Source: Phyllobacterium sophorae | GTDB lineage: Bacteria; Pseudomonadota; Alphaproteobacteria; Rhizobiales; Rhizobiaceae | Assembly: GCF_003010965.1 (NCBI RefSeq) | Contig: NZ_PGGM01000008.1 | Location: forward strand, 62,001 to 126,000 | Direction of reading: 5' to 3' | Length of the DNA: 64,000 nucleotides | Shown: positions 17,902 through 27,464 of the stretch, piece by piece | Layout of the letters: each line of letters begins with the position of its first letter | Numbering within the stretch: position 1 is the first letter of the stretch | Notes under the pieces: generated by a model | Told to the model about the DNA's origin: nothing | Seen by the model: only the letters and a program-made list of their open reading frames with translations | The model's database searches: none | Position numbers and translations under genes: made by a program

Positions 17902-18797
17902 CATATAGTCTGACGGGAGGATTTTCCTTGCCTCGATCGCGACCCGAAGCCTTCCGGCGACACGACCGCCAGGAGCAGATACTGATGTTTCTGCTCCTGG
18001 TGCCGGCTTTGGCCGTCATCGTTACCCTGCTGCTTGTTCCCCTGCTGTGGCTCGCCTGGCAATCGGTCTATCACGACGGTTTCACGTTGGAAAATTATCG
18101 CCGCATCTTGAGCGAAGATGTCTATTGGCACAGCTTTCTCCAGACGTTCCGCATCGCCTTCATCGTGACCGCGGCGACCATTTTGCTCGGCTATCCGGTG
18201 GCTTACGTGGCGGCATCGCTGCCGCGCCGCTGGAGCATCGTGGTTCTGGCGATGGTCGTGCTTCCATTCTGGACAAGTGTTCTGGTACGCGCCTACGCCT
18301 GGCTGATCCTCCTGCAGCGCACAGGCATCATCAACAGCATCCTGAAATCGCTGGGTCTGATTGATACGCCTCTGATCCTGGTGAACAATGAATTTGGTAC
18401 CGTCATTGCTACGGTTCACATTCTACTGCCCTTCATGGTGCTGCCGCTTTATGCCACCATGCAGAAAATACCCGCGGAGCTGACCATGGCTGGCGCAAGT
18501 CTTGGCGGAACGCCGGCGCACGTCTTCTTGCGCGTATTCCTGCCCTTGTCGCTGCCAGGCATCATCGCCGGCTCTGTGCTTGTCTTTGTCCTGACACTCG
18601 GTTTCTACATCACCCCTGAGCTTTTGGGCGGCGGGCGGACCTTCATGGTCTCCATGCTCGTCAGCCGCAACGTCGAGCTCTATAACGAATGGGGCGCAGC
18701 AAGTTCGATCAGTGTCGTCCTGCTTGCCTGCGTCTTCGCCATCTTCTGGGCCGCCAGTCGCTTGATCCCGGTCGAGCGGCTGATGGGGATGAGGTGA
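17898..18797 (+). CDS. Polyamine-type ABC transporter permease (PotB-like)
   Basis: This 299-residue inner-membrane protein has about six membrane segments and the cytoplasmic EAA loop in MAGASLGGTPAHVFLRVFLPLSLPG. The ATG at 17898 overlaps the binding-protein stop by 4 bp, so the two are probably translationally coupled. The N-terminal 35 residues are cytoplasmic and basic. It pairs with the permease at 18803. Confidence 0.93.
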   Translation: MTYSLTGGFSLPRSRPEAFRRHDRQEQILMFLLLVPALAVIVTLLLVPLLWLAWQSVYHDGFTLENYRRILSEDVYWHSFLQTFRIAFIVTAATILLGYPVAYVAASLPRRWSIVVLAMVVLPFWTSVLVRAYAWLILLQRTGIINSILKSLGLIDTPLILVNNEFGTVIATVHILLPFMVLPLYATMQKIPAELTMAGASLGGTPAHVFLRVFLPLSLPGIIAGSVLVFVLTLGFYITPELLGGGRTFMVSMLVSRNVELYNEWGAASSISVVLLACVFAIFWAASRLIPVERLMGMR

Positions 18798-18802
18798 CTG
18801 AG

Positions 18803-19609
18803 ATGACACCCGTTCGCCTTGCACTTTACGGTTTCGTCGGCCTCGTTCTGCTTTACCTGATGATCCCGGTCATCATCATCGTGCCCATGTCGTTTTCCAG
18901 CGCTCGGTTCTTGAGCTTTCCTCCGCCCGCCTTCTCGCTGCGCTGGTATGAAGCCTATCTTGGCAGCGTAGCCTGGATGCAGGCGACAAAAGTGAGCCTG
19001 ATCCTTGCAGTGTCGAGCTCGGTTATCTCCACCGTTCTCGGCACGGCCGCCGCCTATGCGCTCAACAATTCGAAATCGCGGCTTGTGCAGAGCCTCCAGG
19101 TCATCCTGCTCCTGCCACTCGTGACGCCGATCGTCATCATCGCAATCGGTGTGTTCTTCGTTTATGCAAAGGTCGGCCTGCTTGCAACGATACCGGGGCT
19201 CGTGCTCGCCAATGTCATGCTGGGCATTCCTTATGTCATCACGGCGGTGCTCGTCGGGCTGCGCAAGTTCGACCCCACGCAAGAAATGGTCGCGCGCAGT
19301 CTTGGCATGAACCGGCTGCGCAGCTTCTTCGTGGTTACACTGCCACAGATCAGGCCGAGTGTGATTTCGGGAACGTTGTTCGCCTTCATCTCGGCCCTGG
19401 ATGAGACCGTCGTTGCCCTGTTCATCGCAGGCGGCGAGAACCAGACATTGACCAAGCGAATGTTTACCGCGCTGCGAGACGAGATTGATCCGACCATCGC
19501 AGCGATCAGTTCGCTCCTCACTGCCGTATCATTCCTGCTCGTCATTTTGATCGCACTCAATGCCAGAGAGGCCAAGCCAGTGCCGGAAGAGCGCGTCAAT
19601 GGGCATTGA
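18803..19609 (+). CDS. Polyamine-type ABC transporter permease (PotC-like)
   Basis: This is a 268-residue second permease with six membrane segments and the EAA loop ARSLGMNRLRSFFVVTLPQIRPS. The ATG at 18803 is 5 bp after the previous stop and has GAGGTG upstream; a GTG at 18794 is possible. The C-terminal tail (KPVPEERVNGH) is polar. It completes the transporter with the ATPase at 13597, the binding protein and the other permease. Confidence 0.92.
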   Translation: MTPVRLALYGFVGLVLLYLMIPVIIIVPMSFSSARFLSFPPPAFSLRWYEAYLGSVAWMQATKVSLILAVSSSVISTVLGTAAAYALNNSKSRLVQSLQVILLLPLVTPIVIIAIGVFFVYAKVGLLATIPGLVLANVMLGIPYVITAVLVGLRKFDPTQEMVARSLGMNRLRSFFVVTLPQIRPSVISGTLFAFISALDETVVALFIAGGENQTLTKRMFTALRDEIDPTIAAISSLLTAVSFLLVILIALNAREAKPVPEERVNGH

Positions 19610-19627
19610 GATCTGGAGCATGCCGGC

Positions 19628-21331
19628 GTGACAAGCGACTTCCTTATTGTCGGCGGCGGATCAGCCGGATGCGTCCTGGCTGCCCGGCTGTCGGAAGATC
19701 CGCGCAACACCGTCACCCTCGTCGAGGCCGGCCGCGATCTGACGCTGGAGACCATGCCAGGCGAAATTCGTAGCCGTTACCCCGGCCGCGCCTATCTCGA
19801 TACCGGCAACATATGGAACGCGCTGACTGCACGCATGGGCTTTGCGACGAGCAACCGGGCGCCCCCCACTCCCCGCCGCTATGAACAGGCGCGAATCCTC
19901 GGAGGCGGCTCGGCGATCAATGCGCTGATGGCCAATCGCGGTGCGCCCGGCGATTACGATGAATGGCAAACCCTTGGTGCCGCCGGTTGGAACTGGGACA
20001 ACTGTCTGCCCTATTTCCGCAAGCTCGAGAATGATCGTGATTTCGGCGGTCCGCTGCATGGGAACAATGGTCCCCTGCCGATCAGACGGCTGGCGATGGA
20101 TCGGATGTCTCCCTTCGTCGGCGCCGTTGCGCGCACATTGACCGCGACCGGATATCCGATGCAGCCCGATCAGAACGGTGCCTGGCAAGACGGTGTCTTC
20201 GTCGGTGCAGTGGCCGTCAGTGAAAACGGCGAACGAGTGCCAACGTCGGTAGTGTATCTGACACCAATGGTGCGACAGCGGCCAAATCTGCGTGTCATTA
20301 CCGGACGGACAGTCGAACGGCTGCTGTTTGAGGGGACCCGGGCCATCGGAGCAACTCTCCTTGCACATGGCGGTGGACCGGCCACCACGATCCGGGCTTC
20401 CGAAATTATCGTTTCATCCGGCGCTGTCCACACGCCGGCGCTGCTGCTGCGCAGCGGCGTCGGACCCGGCGCTGACCTTGCAAGCCTGGGTATTCCGGTG
20501 ATCGCTCATCGGCCTGGGGTCGGGCGCAACCTGATGGAGCATCCATCCATTGCCGTCGCCGCCTTCCTGCCTCCTGCGGCGCGGGTAACCGATCAGGCCG
20601 AGCATCACGAACAGTGCATCCTGCGCTTCTCGTCAGGCTTGCAAGGCACACCGCAGGGCGACATGCATGGCGCGATCCTTGCCCGCTCCGGATGGCATTC
20701 GATCGGCATGCGCATGGGCAGCCTGTTTTTCTGGGTCAACAAATCCTATTCGCGCGGCTTGCTTACACTTGCCTCTGCTGACGCGCGGATAGAACCCTGC
20801 GTCGATTTCAGGATGCTGTCAGACGAGCGCGATCTGCAACGGCTGAAACTCGCTTTGCGGCTCGGCGCGGATACGCTGACCAATCCGATGATGAATGGCT
20901 TCAGAGATATTGTTTTTCCTTCAAGCTATTCGCCGCGCGTCGCGAAAGTCGCAGCGCCCGGCAGATTGAACGCCGTCCAGCGCGGCGCGCTTGCGGCAAT
21001 GCTCGACTATGCCGGGCCCCTGCGCAAAGGCCTCATCCATGGCGTCGTTACGCTCGGCGTCACGATCGATGGCCTTCTTGATGACGATGAGGCACTCACG
21101 TCCTTTGTTCAGAAAAATGTTGGCGGCACATGGCACCCCTCCGGCACATGCAGGATGGGGGCGCAAGTCGATCCCATGGCCGTCACATCGCCATCCGGCA
21201 GAGTTTACGGGACACAGAACCTGCGTGTTTGCGACGCCTCACTGATGCCGAGCATACCTTGCGCAAATACCAACATTCCCACCATCATGATTGCTGAGCG
21301 GATGGCCGACCTTATCAAAACCAGGCAATGA
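19628..21331 (+). CDS. GMC-family FAD oxidoreductase
   Basis: This 567-residue flavoprotein belongs to the glucose-methanol-choline family. The N-terminal FAD fold is FLIVGGGSAGCVLAARLSED (about residues 4-23), followed by the GMC signature region ARILGGGSAINALMANRG and the C-terminal catalytic region GGTWHPSGTCRMG with the conserved histidine, then ANTNIPTIMIAERMAD. It would oxidise an alcohol to an aldehyde or ketone; choline dehydrogenase is the best-known relative. It starts with GTG 18 bp after the permease and is the last gene of the operon. The alcohol is unknown and could be made from the transported compound. Confidence 0.9.
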   Translation: MTSDFLIVGGGSAGCVLAARLSEDPRNTVTLVEAGRDLTLETMPGEIRSRYPGRAYLDTGNIWNALTARMGFATSNRAPPTPRRYEQARILGGGSAINALMANRGAPGDYDEWQTLGAAGWNWDNCLPYFRKLENDRDFGGPLHGNNGPLPIRRLAMDRMSPFVGAVARTLTATGYPMQPDQNGAWQDGVFVGAVAVSENGERVPTSVVYLTPMVRQRPNLRVITGRTVERLLFEGTRAIGATLLAHGGGPATTIRASEIIVSSGAVHTPALLLRSGVGPGADLASLGIPVIAHRPGVGRNLMEHPSIAVAAFLPPAARVTDQAEHHEQCILRFSSGLQGTPQGDMHGAILARSGWHSIGMRMGSLFFWVNKSYSRGLLTLASADARIEPCVDFRMLSDERDLQRLKLALRLGADTLTNPMMNGFRDIVFPSSYSPRVAKVAAPGRLNAVQRGALAAMLDYAGPLRKGLIHGVVTLGVTIDGLLDDDEALTSFVQKNVGGTWHPSGTCRMGAQVDPMAVTSPSGRVYGTQNLRVCDASLMPSIPCANTNIPTIMIAERMADLIKTRQ

Positions 21332-21507
21332 CCATCACTCATTTGGATCTCTGACGACCCATGCCGTTGCATGCCGTATTCTGACTGGTCTAAAGCTCGG
21401 ACACCAATCCGCACCTGGCAGGGAGCTTGAAAACGCAAAGCGCGGCGCATTGGCTGTCGCTGGGATCATTGTGGGGATCACAGGTTCAATGCGACCATTC
21501 TTGTCAC

Positions 21508-22338
21508 TCAACCGGACAGCAAGGTTGTCGTCAGTTCGTGCGCAGGATCGGCGAGACCATCGATGATGTTGAAGTGGTGACGATCCGGTTCCACCACTGT
21601 CGCCGTGGCGGCGCCCAGACCGGTCCAAATATTGGCCAGCAGTTCGCTCTGGCGTACAAACTCAGCCCGCTCACCGCCGCCGACCCAGCACGTGATGCGT
21701 GCATTTTCCATCGGACGCAGCAGAGCCGGACTTTCCGCCAGCGCCTCGGCTTCATCGATGTGAAGATGGCCATTCATTGCGGTGGAGAGGATTGGCCGCA
21801 GATCGTGGATGCCTGAAATAGACACTGCATGGCGGATGCGAACGGCAAGGCGCACTGGAAGCGGCGATGTGGCAGACACCATTCTGCTTATGAGGTGGCC
21901 ACCGGCCGAATGCCCAACCAGCAGGAGCGGACCGTCGATCATGTCTGCCACTATGCTGATCGCCGCAGCGATCTCTTTCACGATGCCGGCGATGCGTATC
22001 TGTGGGCAGAGCGAATACGACAACATGGCAACGGCATAGCCATGAGCCAGCGGACCGGCTGAAAGGTGCGACCAAAAACTCTTGTCGAGCCTGAGCCAGA
22101 ATCCACCGTGGACGAAAACCACCAATCCCTTCGCTGTCGCTCCAGGCACGAAGAGGTCGTAACGATTGCGTGCCCCGTTACCGTAGGCCTGATCAAGTTT
22201 CGCCCGGCCAGCGGCTAAAAGGGTCTCGCGGTAGATTTTGGCTGGCTCGACCCAGGCATGCGGCCAGCGGTCGCCCCCGGCAATATTCGGGCCATTGGCA
22301 TAGGCGTCATCCCAGTCTGAAATCTGGCGATGGATCAT
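21508..22338 (-). CDS. Alpha/beta hydrolase, kynurenine-formamidase-like
   Basis: This 276-residue hydrolase has the oxyanion motif HGGFW (near 75-79), the nucleophile elbow GHSAGG (near 142-147) and a late catalytic-type histidine in PDRHHFNIID. HGGFW plus GHSAGG is the pattern of N-formylkynurenine formamidase and related carboxylesterases, but a specific substrate cannot be assigned. The ATG at 22338 follows GGAGGGC. It is divergent from the Liv transporter operon, so it may process the compound that system imports or a product of the upstream GMC cluster. Confidence 0.8.
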   Translation of the reverse strand: MIHRQISDWDDAYANGPNIAGGDRWPHAWVEPAKIYRETLLAAGRAKLDQAYGNGARNRYDLFVPGATAKGLVVFVHGGFWLRLDKSFWSHLSAGPLAHGYAVAMLSYSLCPQIRIAGIVKEIAAAISIVADMIDGPLLLVGHSAGGHLISRMVSATSPLPVRLAVRIRHAVSISGIHDLRPILSTAMNGHLHIDEAEALAESPALLRPMENARITCWVGGGERAEFVRQSELLANIWTGLGAATATVVEPDRHHFNIIDGLADPAHELTTTLLSG

Positions 22339-22623
22339 CGGCTTTGCCCTCCGTCGACGTGAACGGTCTGAAGGCTAACAGAGGCTCGAAGGATCGCCAA
22401 GCAATCATTTTAATCTTGAAACTTCGTGCTTGAAGTAAATTTCAACAGATGTCATGCTGCACGAAGTTGCAGGCCTGCACTGTTTGCTGGACGTGACGGT
22501 ATCGGGCAAGACGCTTCCAGTTACCATGAGGTTTGAGCTGCTGTGTCGGTAATTCTGCAAAGTTCGGGCTCGGCTCTGACATTAAATACCACCAAAAACG
22601 GGAACACCCAAAAGGGGAACAAC

Positions 22624-23760
22624 ATGAAGAGTATCATAGCAGTCAGCATCCTTGGCCTTTCGCTGGCCACCGCAAGCGCCGCAAATGCCGAACCTGTGAA
22701 AATTGGTGTGATTACCACATTGTCTGGCGGTGGCGCGGGTCTTGGCATTGATATGCGTGACGCGTTCACCCTGGCGATCAAACAGTCTGGCAACAAGGAG
22801 ATCGAGCTTATTGTCGAGGATGACGCCCAGAAACCTGAAATCGCGGTGCAGCTGGCAGAAAAAATGATCCAGAGCGACAAGGTCGATCTCCTGACCGGCA
22901 TCATCTGGTCAAACCTTGCCATGGCGGTCGTGCCGAATACGGTGGCGCAGGACATCATCTATCTGTCGCCCAACGCTGGTCCCTCGGCTCTTGCCGGCGC
23001 GAACTGCAATGCGAACTATTTCAATGTCGCCTACCAGAACGACAATTTTCACGAAGCGATGGGACAATACGCCAACAAGGACTACAAAAAGACCTTTGTC
23101 CTCGCCCCAAACTATCCGGCCGGCAAGGATTCGCTGACGGGCTTCAAGCGTTTCTACAAGGGTGAACTGGCGGGTGAAATCTACACCCAGGTCGGGCAGA
23201 CCGACTACGCAGCCGAAATCGCCCAGATCCGCGATTCCGGCGCGGATTCGGTGTTTTTCTTCCTGCCGGGGGGCATGGGAATCGCCTTCATGAAGCAGTA
23301 TGCGCAGTCGGGCGTGAACATTCCGGTCATGGGACCGGGCTTCTCGTTCGACCAGGATGTCCTGGGTGCAATCGGTGATGCGGCGCTCGGCGTAAAGAAC
23401 TCGGCGACATGGTCCAAGGACCTCGACAATGAAGCCAACAGGAAGTTCGTCGACGCGTTCCAGGCCGAATACAAGCGTCTGCCCTCGATCTACGCGGCGC
23501 AGAGCTGGGACACGGCCAACCTCATCATCGCGGCCCTTTCCAAAACAAGTGTAAAGGATAAGGACGCGTTCCGTGCGGCGCTGAAGGCGGCGGATTTCAA
23601 GTCCGTACGCGGCGAGTTCGTGTTCAACAACAACAACCATCCGATCCAGAACGTGTACGTCCGGGAAGTGGTGAAGGAGGGCGACGTGCTGACCAACAGG
23701 ATTGTTGCGACGGCTTTCGAACATCACAAGGATGCATATGCGGACCAGTGCAAGATGTAA
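22624..23760 (+). CDS. Branched-chain amino-acid-type ABC substrate-binding protein (LivK-like)
   Basis: This is a 378-residue periplasmic receptor of the LivJ/LivK family (Peripla_BP_6). The signal peptide ends at ANAEP, then VKIGVITTLSGGGAGLG opens the fold. Relatives bind leucine, urea, amides, aromatic acids or cyclohexane carboxylates, so the name reflects family, not ligand. The ATG at 22624 follows AAAGGGGAAC. It is the first gene of a five-gene operon with two permeases and two ATPases, and a stem-loop lies in the 91-bp gap after it. Confidence 0.92.
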   Translation: MKSIIAVSILGLSLATASAANAEPVKIGVITTLSGGGAGLGIDMRDAFTLAIKQSGNKEIELIVEDDAQKPEIAVQLAEKMIQSDKVDLLTGIIWSNLAMAVVPNTVAQDIIYLSPNAGPSALAGANCNANYFNVAYQNDNFHEAMGQYANKDYKKTFVLAPNYPAGKDSLTGFKRFYKGELAGEIYTQVGQTDYAAEIAQIRDSGADSVFFFLPGGMGIAFMKQYAQSGVNIPVMGPGFSFDQDVLGAIGDAALGVKNSATWSKDLDNEANRKFVDAFQAEYKRLPSIYAAQSWDTANLIIAALSKTSVKDKDAFRAALKAADFKSVRGEFVFNNNNHPIQNVYVREVVKEGDVLTNRIVATAFEHHKDAYADQCKM

Positions 23761-23785
23761 TTCGCGCATTTGTGTTCTGCCAGGC

Positions 23786-23810
23786 CTGCCCGGCGTGCCA
23801 CGACGGGCAG
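23786..23810 (+). terminator. Stem-loop after LivK-like gene
   Basis: CTGCCCG (23786-23792) and CGGGCAG (23804-23810) form a perfect 7-bp stem with an 11-base loop between the binding-protein and first permease genes. No T-run follows. It probably shields the binding-protein mRNA or partly attenuates transcription. Confidence 0.45.
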
Positions 23811-23851
23811 CCCTCTATATTCAACCCTGAAACGAAGCCTGGATCGCCACC

Positions 23852-24766
23852 TTGTCCACTGCATTATTGATCGAGCAACTTTTGAACGGGCTTCAGCTTG
23901 GGGTGATGCTGTTCCTTATGGCGGCCGGGCTGACACTGATCTTCGGGGTCATGGGACTTATCAATCTTGCCCACGGTTCGCTTTACATGATCGGTGCCTT
24001 CGCCTGCGCCATCGTGGCGTCGGCGACTGGCTCATTCTGGATCGGGCTGATCGCCAGCCTGGTGGCGGCAGCGGCCGCTGGCGCGATCATGGAAGTTCTG
24101 GTCATCCGAAGGCTTTACGAACGTGACCATCTGGATCAGGTGCTGGCCACCTTCGCACTCATCCTGATCTTTTCTGAAGGTTCGCGCTGGCTGTTCGGCT
24201 CGTTTGCGCTCTACCTTGATATCCCACCGCTGCTCCAGGGCGCGGTGCCGCTCCCCGGCGGCGGCCAATACCAGCTCTACCGCCTGGCCGTAATAGGTGT
24301 GGGGATCAGCGTCGCCGTTGGCCTGCATGTCCTCATTTCCCGCACCAGGCTTGGCATGCGCATCCGGGCGGGTGAGTCGGACCGCGAAATGATTGCCGCC
24401 CTTGGCATCGATATCCAGACGCTTTATACCGTCGTATTTGCGCTCGGTGCGGCTCTTGCCGGTCTTGCCGGGGCCCTGGTTGGAGCCCTGCAATCGGTAC
24501 AGGTCGGGATGGGCGAGCCGGTGCTTATCCTCGCCTTCGTCGTCATTGTCATCGGCGGCATCGGATCGATCAAGGGAGCCCTTGTCGGCGCGATCCTGGT
24601 TGGTACCATCGACACGATGGGCCGCTTCCTTTTACCGAAGACGCTGGCGCTGATCTTGCCAGCATCACAGGCCGGGATGATCGGAGCCGCCCTCGCCTCC
24701 ATGCTGATCTATATCGTCATGGCCTTGATTCTCGCTTTCAGGCCGCGCGGCCTGTTCGCCGCGTAG
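23852..24766 (+). CDS. Branched-chain amino-acid-type ABC permease (LivH-like)
   Basis: This 304-residue permease has about eight membrane segments and the LivH-type opening LMAAGLTLIFGVMGLINLAHGSLYM. The start is a TTG at 23852 with GGAT upstream; no ATG in a better place exists before the first membrane segment. It forms the channel with the LivM-like protein, whose gene begins 2 bp after its stop. Confidence 0.9.
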   Translation: MSTALLIEQLLNGLQLGVMLFLMAAGLTLIFGVMGLINLAHGSLYMIGAFACAIVASATGSFWIGLIASLVAAAAAGAIMEVLVIRRLYERDHLDQVLATFALILIFSEGSRWLFGSFALYLDIPPLLQGAVPLPGGGQYQLYRLAVIGVGISVAVGLHVLISRTRLGMRIRAGESDREMIAALGIDIQTLYTVVFALGAALAGLAGALVGALQSVQVGMGEPVLILAFVVIVIGGIGSIKGALVGAILVGTIDTMGRFLLPKTLALILPASQAGMIGAALASMLIYIVMALILAFRPRGLFAA

Positions 24767-24768
24767 TT

Positions 24769-25755
24769 GTGAGAACCGCAATGGCCGCCCGTGAACCCAC
24801 CGTGAACACCCTGCTGGCTCTGTTGCTTATGGCGGTACCGCTGGTAGCACTGGCGATAGGCGAGCCGTTTTATATCACGCTCGCCACGCGTATCGCCATT
24901 CTCGCGCTTGCCGCCGTCGGACTCAACATTGCGCTCGGGCTCGGCGGGCTGGTGTCGTTCGGTCATGCGGCTTTCTTTGGCCTTGGCGGCTATGTCGCGG
25001 CTATTCTTGCCACCCATGCCTTCAATGGCGAGCCGCTTTTCCTTGGCATACCGGGCACCACATCGATGCCGGTGATCTGGTTTGTGGCGATCGCGATCTG
25101 CGCCCTGATTGCGTTACCCATCGGGGCGATCAGCCTGCGGACGGCCGGCGTCTATTTCATCATGATCACGCTCGCCTTCGCGCAAATGATCTATTATTTC
25201 GCCATCTCCTGGCCGGCTTATGGCGGCGAGGACGGGTTGTCACTGTACGTGCGCAATTCCCTCCCTCTCGTCAACACGGCCAAGCCATTGCCGTTCTTCC
25301 TGGTCTGCTATGCCCTATTGATGCTGGCACTGGCCCTGTTCTGGCTCATACGAGGTTCGCGTTTCGGCGCGGCGCTGCAAGCAGCAAGACAGAACGCGAC
25401 GCGCCTTTCGGCTGTCGGTATCGCGCCCTTCAATATCAATCTCGCTGCATTTGTCATGTCAGCCATGATGACGGGTCTGGCAGGTGCGCTCTTTGCCGAT
25501 CTGAACAGGTTCGCCAGCCCCTCCATGCTGTCCTGGCATATGTCGGGGGAACTGATCGTGCTGATCATTCTTGGAGGCAAAGGCCGTTTGTTTGGTCCTG
25601 TCGCCGGGGCGATGCTGTATGTGTTTTTTGAGTATGCGCTTGGCGGCATTACCGAGCGGTGGCAATTCTTCCTTGGTCTTATTTTGCTTGGCGTTGTGCT
25701 TTTTGCACGCGGCGGCTTGTTGGGCCTGCTGGCCGGAAAGGTGCAACATGGTTGA
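24769..25755 (+). CDS. Branched-chain amino-acid-type ABC permease (LivM-like)
   Basis: This 328-residue permease carries the LivM hallmark LNIALGLGGLVSFGHAAFFGLGGY near residues 60-85 and about nine membrane segments. It starts with GTG at 24769, with ATG 24781 as an alternative 12 bp on. Its end overlaps the LivG-like gene by 8 bp. Confidence 0.92.
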   Translation: MRTAMAAREPTVNTLLALLLMAVPLVALAIGEPFYITLATRIAILALAAVGLNIALGLGGLVSFGHAAFFGLGGYVAAILATHAFNGEPLFLGIPGTTSMPVIWFVAIAICALIALPIGAISLRTAGVYFIMITLAFAQMIYYFAISWPAYGGEDGLSLYVRNSLPLVNTAKPLPFFLVCYALLMLALALFWLIRGSRFGAALQAARQNATRLSAVGIAPFNINLAAFVMSAMMTGLAGALFADLNRFASPSMLSWHMSGELIVLIILGGKGRLFGPVAGAMLYVFFEYALGGITERWQFFLGLILLGVVLFARGGLLGLLAGKVQHG

Positions 25756-26497
25756 GCCTGTCCTCGAAATCCGTGATTTGCGCAAGAACTTTGGCGCGTT
25801 AAAGGTAACCGATGGCGTGAACCTTGATCTCAGACCGGGTGAAATTCATGCTCTGATCGGGCCGAATGGAGCGGGTAAAAGCACGCTGATCCATCAGATC
25901 TCAGGGTCAATCCGGCAGGACAGCGGCACGATCCGCTTCCTCGGACAGGACATGGCGGGGCTGGGCATGGCGGCGCGGGCAAGCCTTGGCCTTGGACGCA
26001 GCTTCCAGATATCATCCTTGGCCCCGGAGTTTTCCGCGCTGCGCAATGTCATGCTGGCCGTCCAGGCCCGGCAAGGACCGAGCTTTCGCTTCTTTCGCCC
26101 AGTCATGGCCGACAAGAGCCTGACAGATCCGGCAATGGCCATGCTGGAACGCGTGGGATTGGCAGCACGCTCAAATCTGCCTGCAGCGGAGCTTTCGCAT
26201 GGCGAGCGCAGGCAGCTCGAAATCGCCATTGCGCTTGCGCTTGGGTCCAAGGCCTTTCTCTTTGACGAACCGATGGCCGGCATGGGACCGGAAGGCTCCA
26301 GGAGCTTGACCAAATTTCTCGGCGGCCTGCGCCGGGAGGCGCCGATCCTGCTCGTCGAACATGACATGGATGCCGTATTCGCGCTTGCTGACCGGATATC
26401 CGTGCTCGTTTATGGCCGCATTATCGCGTCCGGCAAAGTCGACGACATCCGAAACGATCCCGAAGTGCGTCGAGCCTATCTGGGGGAGGCAGCATGA
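25748..26497 (+). CDS. Branched-chain amino-acid-type ABC ATP-binding protein (LivG-like)
   Basis: This is a 249-residue ATPase. Walker A is GPNGAGKST (about residues 38-46), the signature is degenerate, ELSHGERRQLEIA, as in many LivG proteins, and Walker B is AFLFDEPMAGM. The ATG at 25748 lies inside the end of the LivM gene. It dimerises with the LivF-like ATPase whose gene overlaps by 4 bp. Confidence 0.93.
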   Translation: MVEPVLEIRDLRKNFGALKVTDGVNLDLRPGEIHALIGPNGAGKSTLIHQISGSIRQDSGTIRFLGQDMAGLGMAARASLGLGRSFQISSLAPEFSALRNVMLAVQARQGPSFRFFRPVMADKSLTDPAMAMLERVGLAARSNLPAAELSHGERRQLEIAIALALGSKAFLFDEPMAGMGPEGSRSLTKFLGGLRREAPILLVEHDMDAVFALADRISVLVYGRIIASGKVDDIRNDPEVRRAYLGEAA

Positions 26498-27180
26498 CAC
26501 TTCTGGCAATAAATGCTCTTGAAACGTTCTATGGCGCATCCCAGGCGCTGTTCGGCGTGGATCTTGACGTGGAAGCGGGAGAGGTCGTCGCGCTGATGGG
26601 GCGTAATGGCATGGGCAAGACGACCACGATCAATTCCATTTTCGGGCTTGCCCGTCCGCGCGCCGGTACCATCAGCTTTGCCGGCAGATACCTTGGGGGC
26701 ATGCGACCACACCGTATCGCAAGGCTGGGCCTTGGTCTTGTACCTGAAGGCCGGCGCTGCTTCCCCAATCTTACCGTGCGTGAAAACCTGCTTGCCGCAG
26801 CGCGCGGGAGCGAGTGGACACTGCAAAAAGTGAGCGAGCTCTTTCCGCGTCTTGATGAGAGGCGCGATCAATATACCAACACGCTTTCGGGGGGTGAGCA
26901 ACAGATGCTGGCGATCGGCCGCGCGCTGATGACCAATCCGAGCCTGCTTGTCCTGGACGAAGCGACAGAAGGTCTCGCGCCCGTGATCCGGCAGGACATC
27001 TGGGCGGCGATTCGCAAGCTCAAGGCTGGTGGCCAGTCAATTCTTGTCGTCGACAAGACGCTGGCCGAACTTCTGCCAGTGGTGGACCGCTGTTTTGTTC
27101 TCGAAAAGGGAGCAACGGTTTTCACCGGCAGGCCGGATGAACTGACGCCGGCGTTGCAGGATCGATATCTCGGCGTTTGA
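26494..27180 (+). CDS. Branched-chain amino-acid-type ABC ATP-binding protein (LivF-like)
   Basis: This is a 228-residue ATPase with Walker A GRNGMGKTT, the signature TLSGGEQQMLAIGRAL and Walker B LLVLDEATEGLAP. It has Ala where DEPxxGL is usual, and Lys replaces the normal switch histidine in VVDKTLAEL; changes in this region occur in LivF proteins. It is the last gene of the Liv operon and is followed by a stem-loop at 27212. Confidence 0.92.
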   Translation: MTLLAINALETFYGASQALFGVDLDVEAGEVVALMGRNGMGKTTTINSIFGLARPRAGTISFAGRYLGGMRPHRIARLGLGLVPEGRRCFPNLTVRENLLAAARGSEWTLQKVSELFPRLDERRDQYTNTLSGGEQQMLAIGRALMTNPSLLVLDEATEGLAPVIRQDIWAAIRKLKAGGQSILVVDKTLAELLPVVDRCFVLEKGATVFTGRPDELTPALQDRYLGV

Positions 27181-27211
27181 GCCAAACGAGCGCTGCAAAC
27201 GAACTCATTAA

Positions 27212-27230
27212 GGCGCAGGAACACTGCGCC
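27212..27230 (+). terminator. Stem-loop at end of Liv operon
   Basis: GGCGCAG (27212-27218) and CTGCGCC (27224-27230) form a perfect 7-bp stem with a 5-base loop, 32 bp after the LivF stop. It lacks a clear T-run, so it may be a transcript-end hairpin needing Rho or 3' trimming. The rest of the 284-bp gap to the convergent amino-acid operon shows nothing. Confidence 0.5.
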
Positions 27231-27464
27231 TGATCGGCGACGCTGCGGCAAATTTTCGCGCCCACGACCCGCCACGCATCGCCAGCAAGCCGGACGCAAT
27301 TGCACGGCTGGGCCATCAAGCCTGTCTTGGCCATGCCGGTCGAACTTCATCAAGACCGCCGACCGCTGGGTGGCCTCCTGTTCCATCAGGCCGTTGTTTG
27401 ATCGGGCAAAACGCGCTTTTTCGCGGGGGTGAACTTGTCTGAACACCTTGGTTCTCCACCGGCC

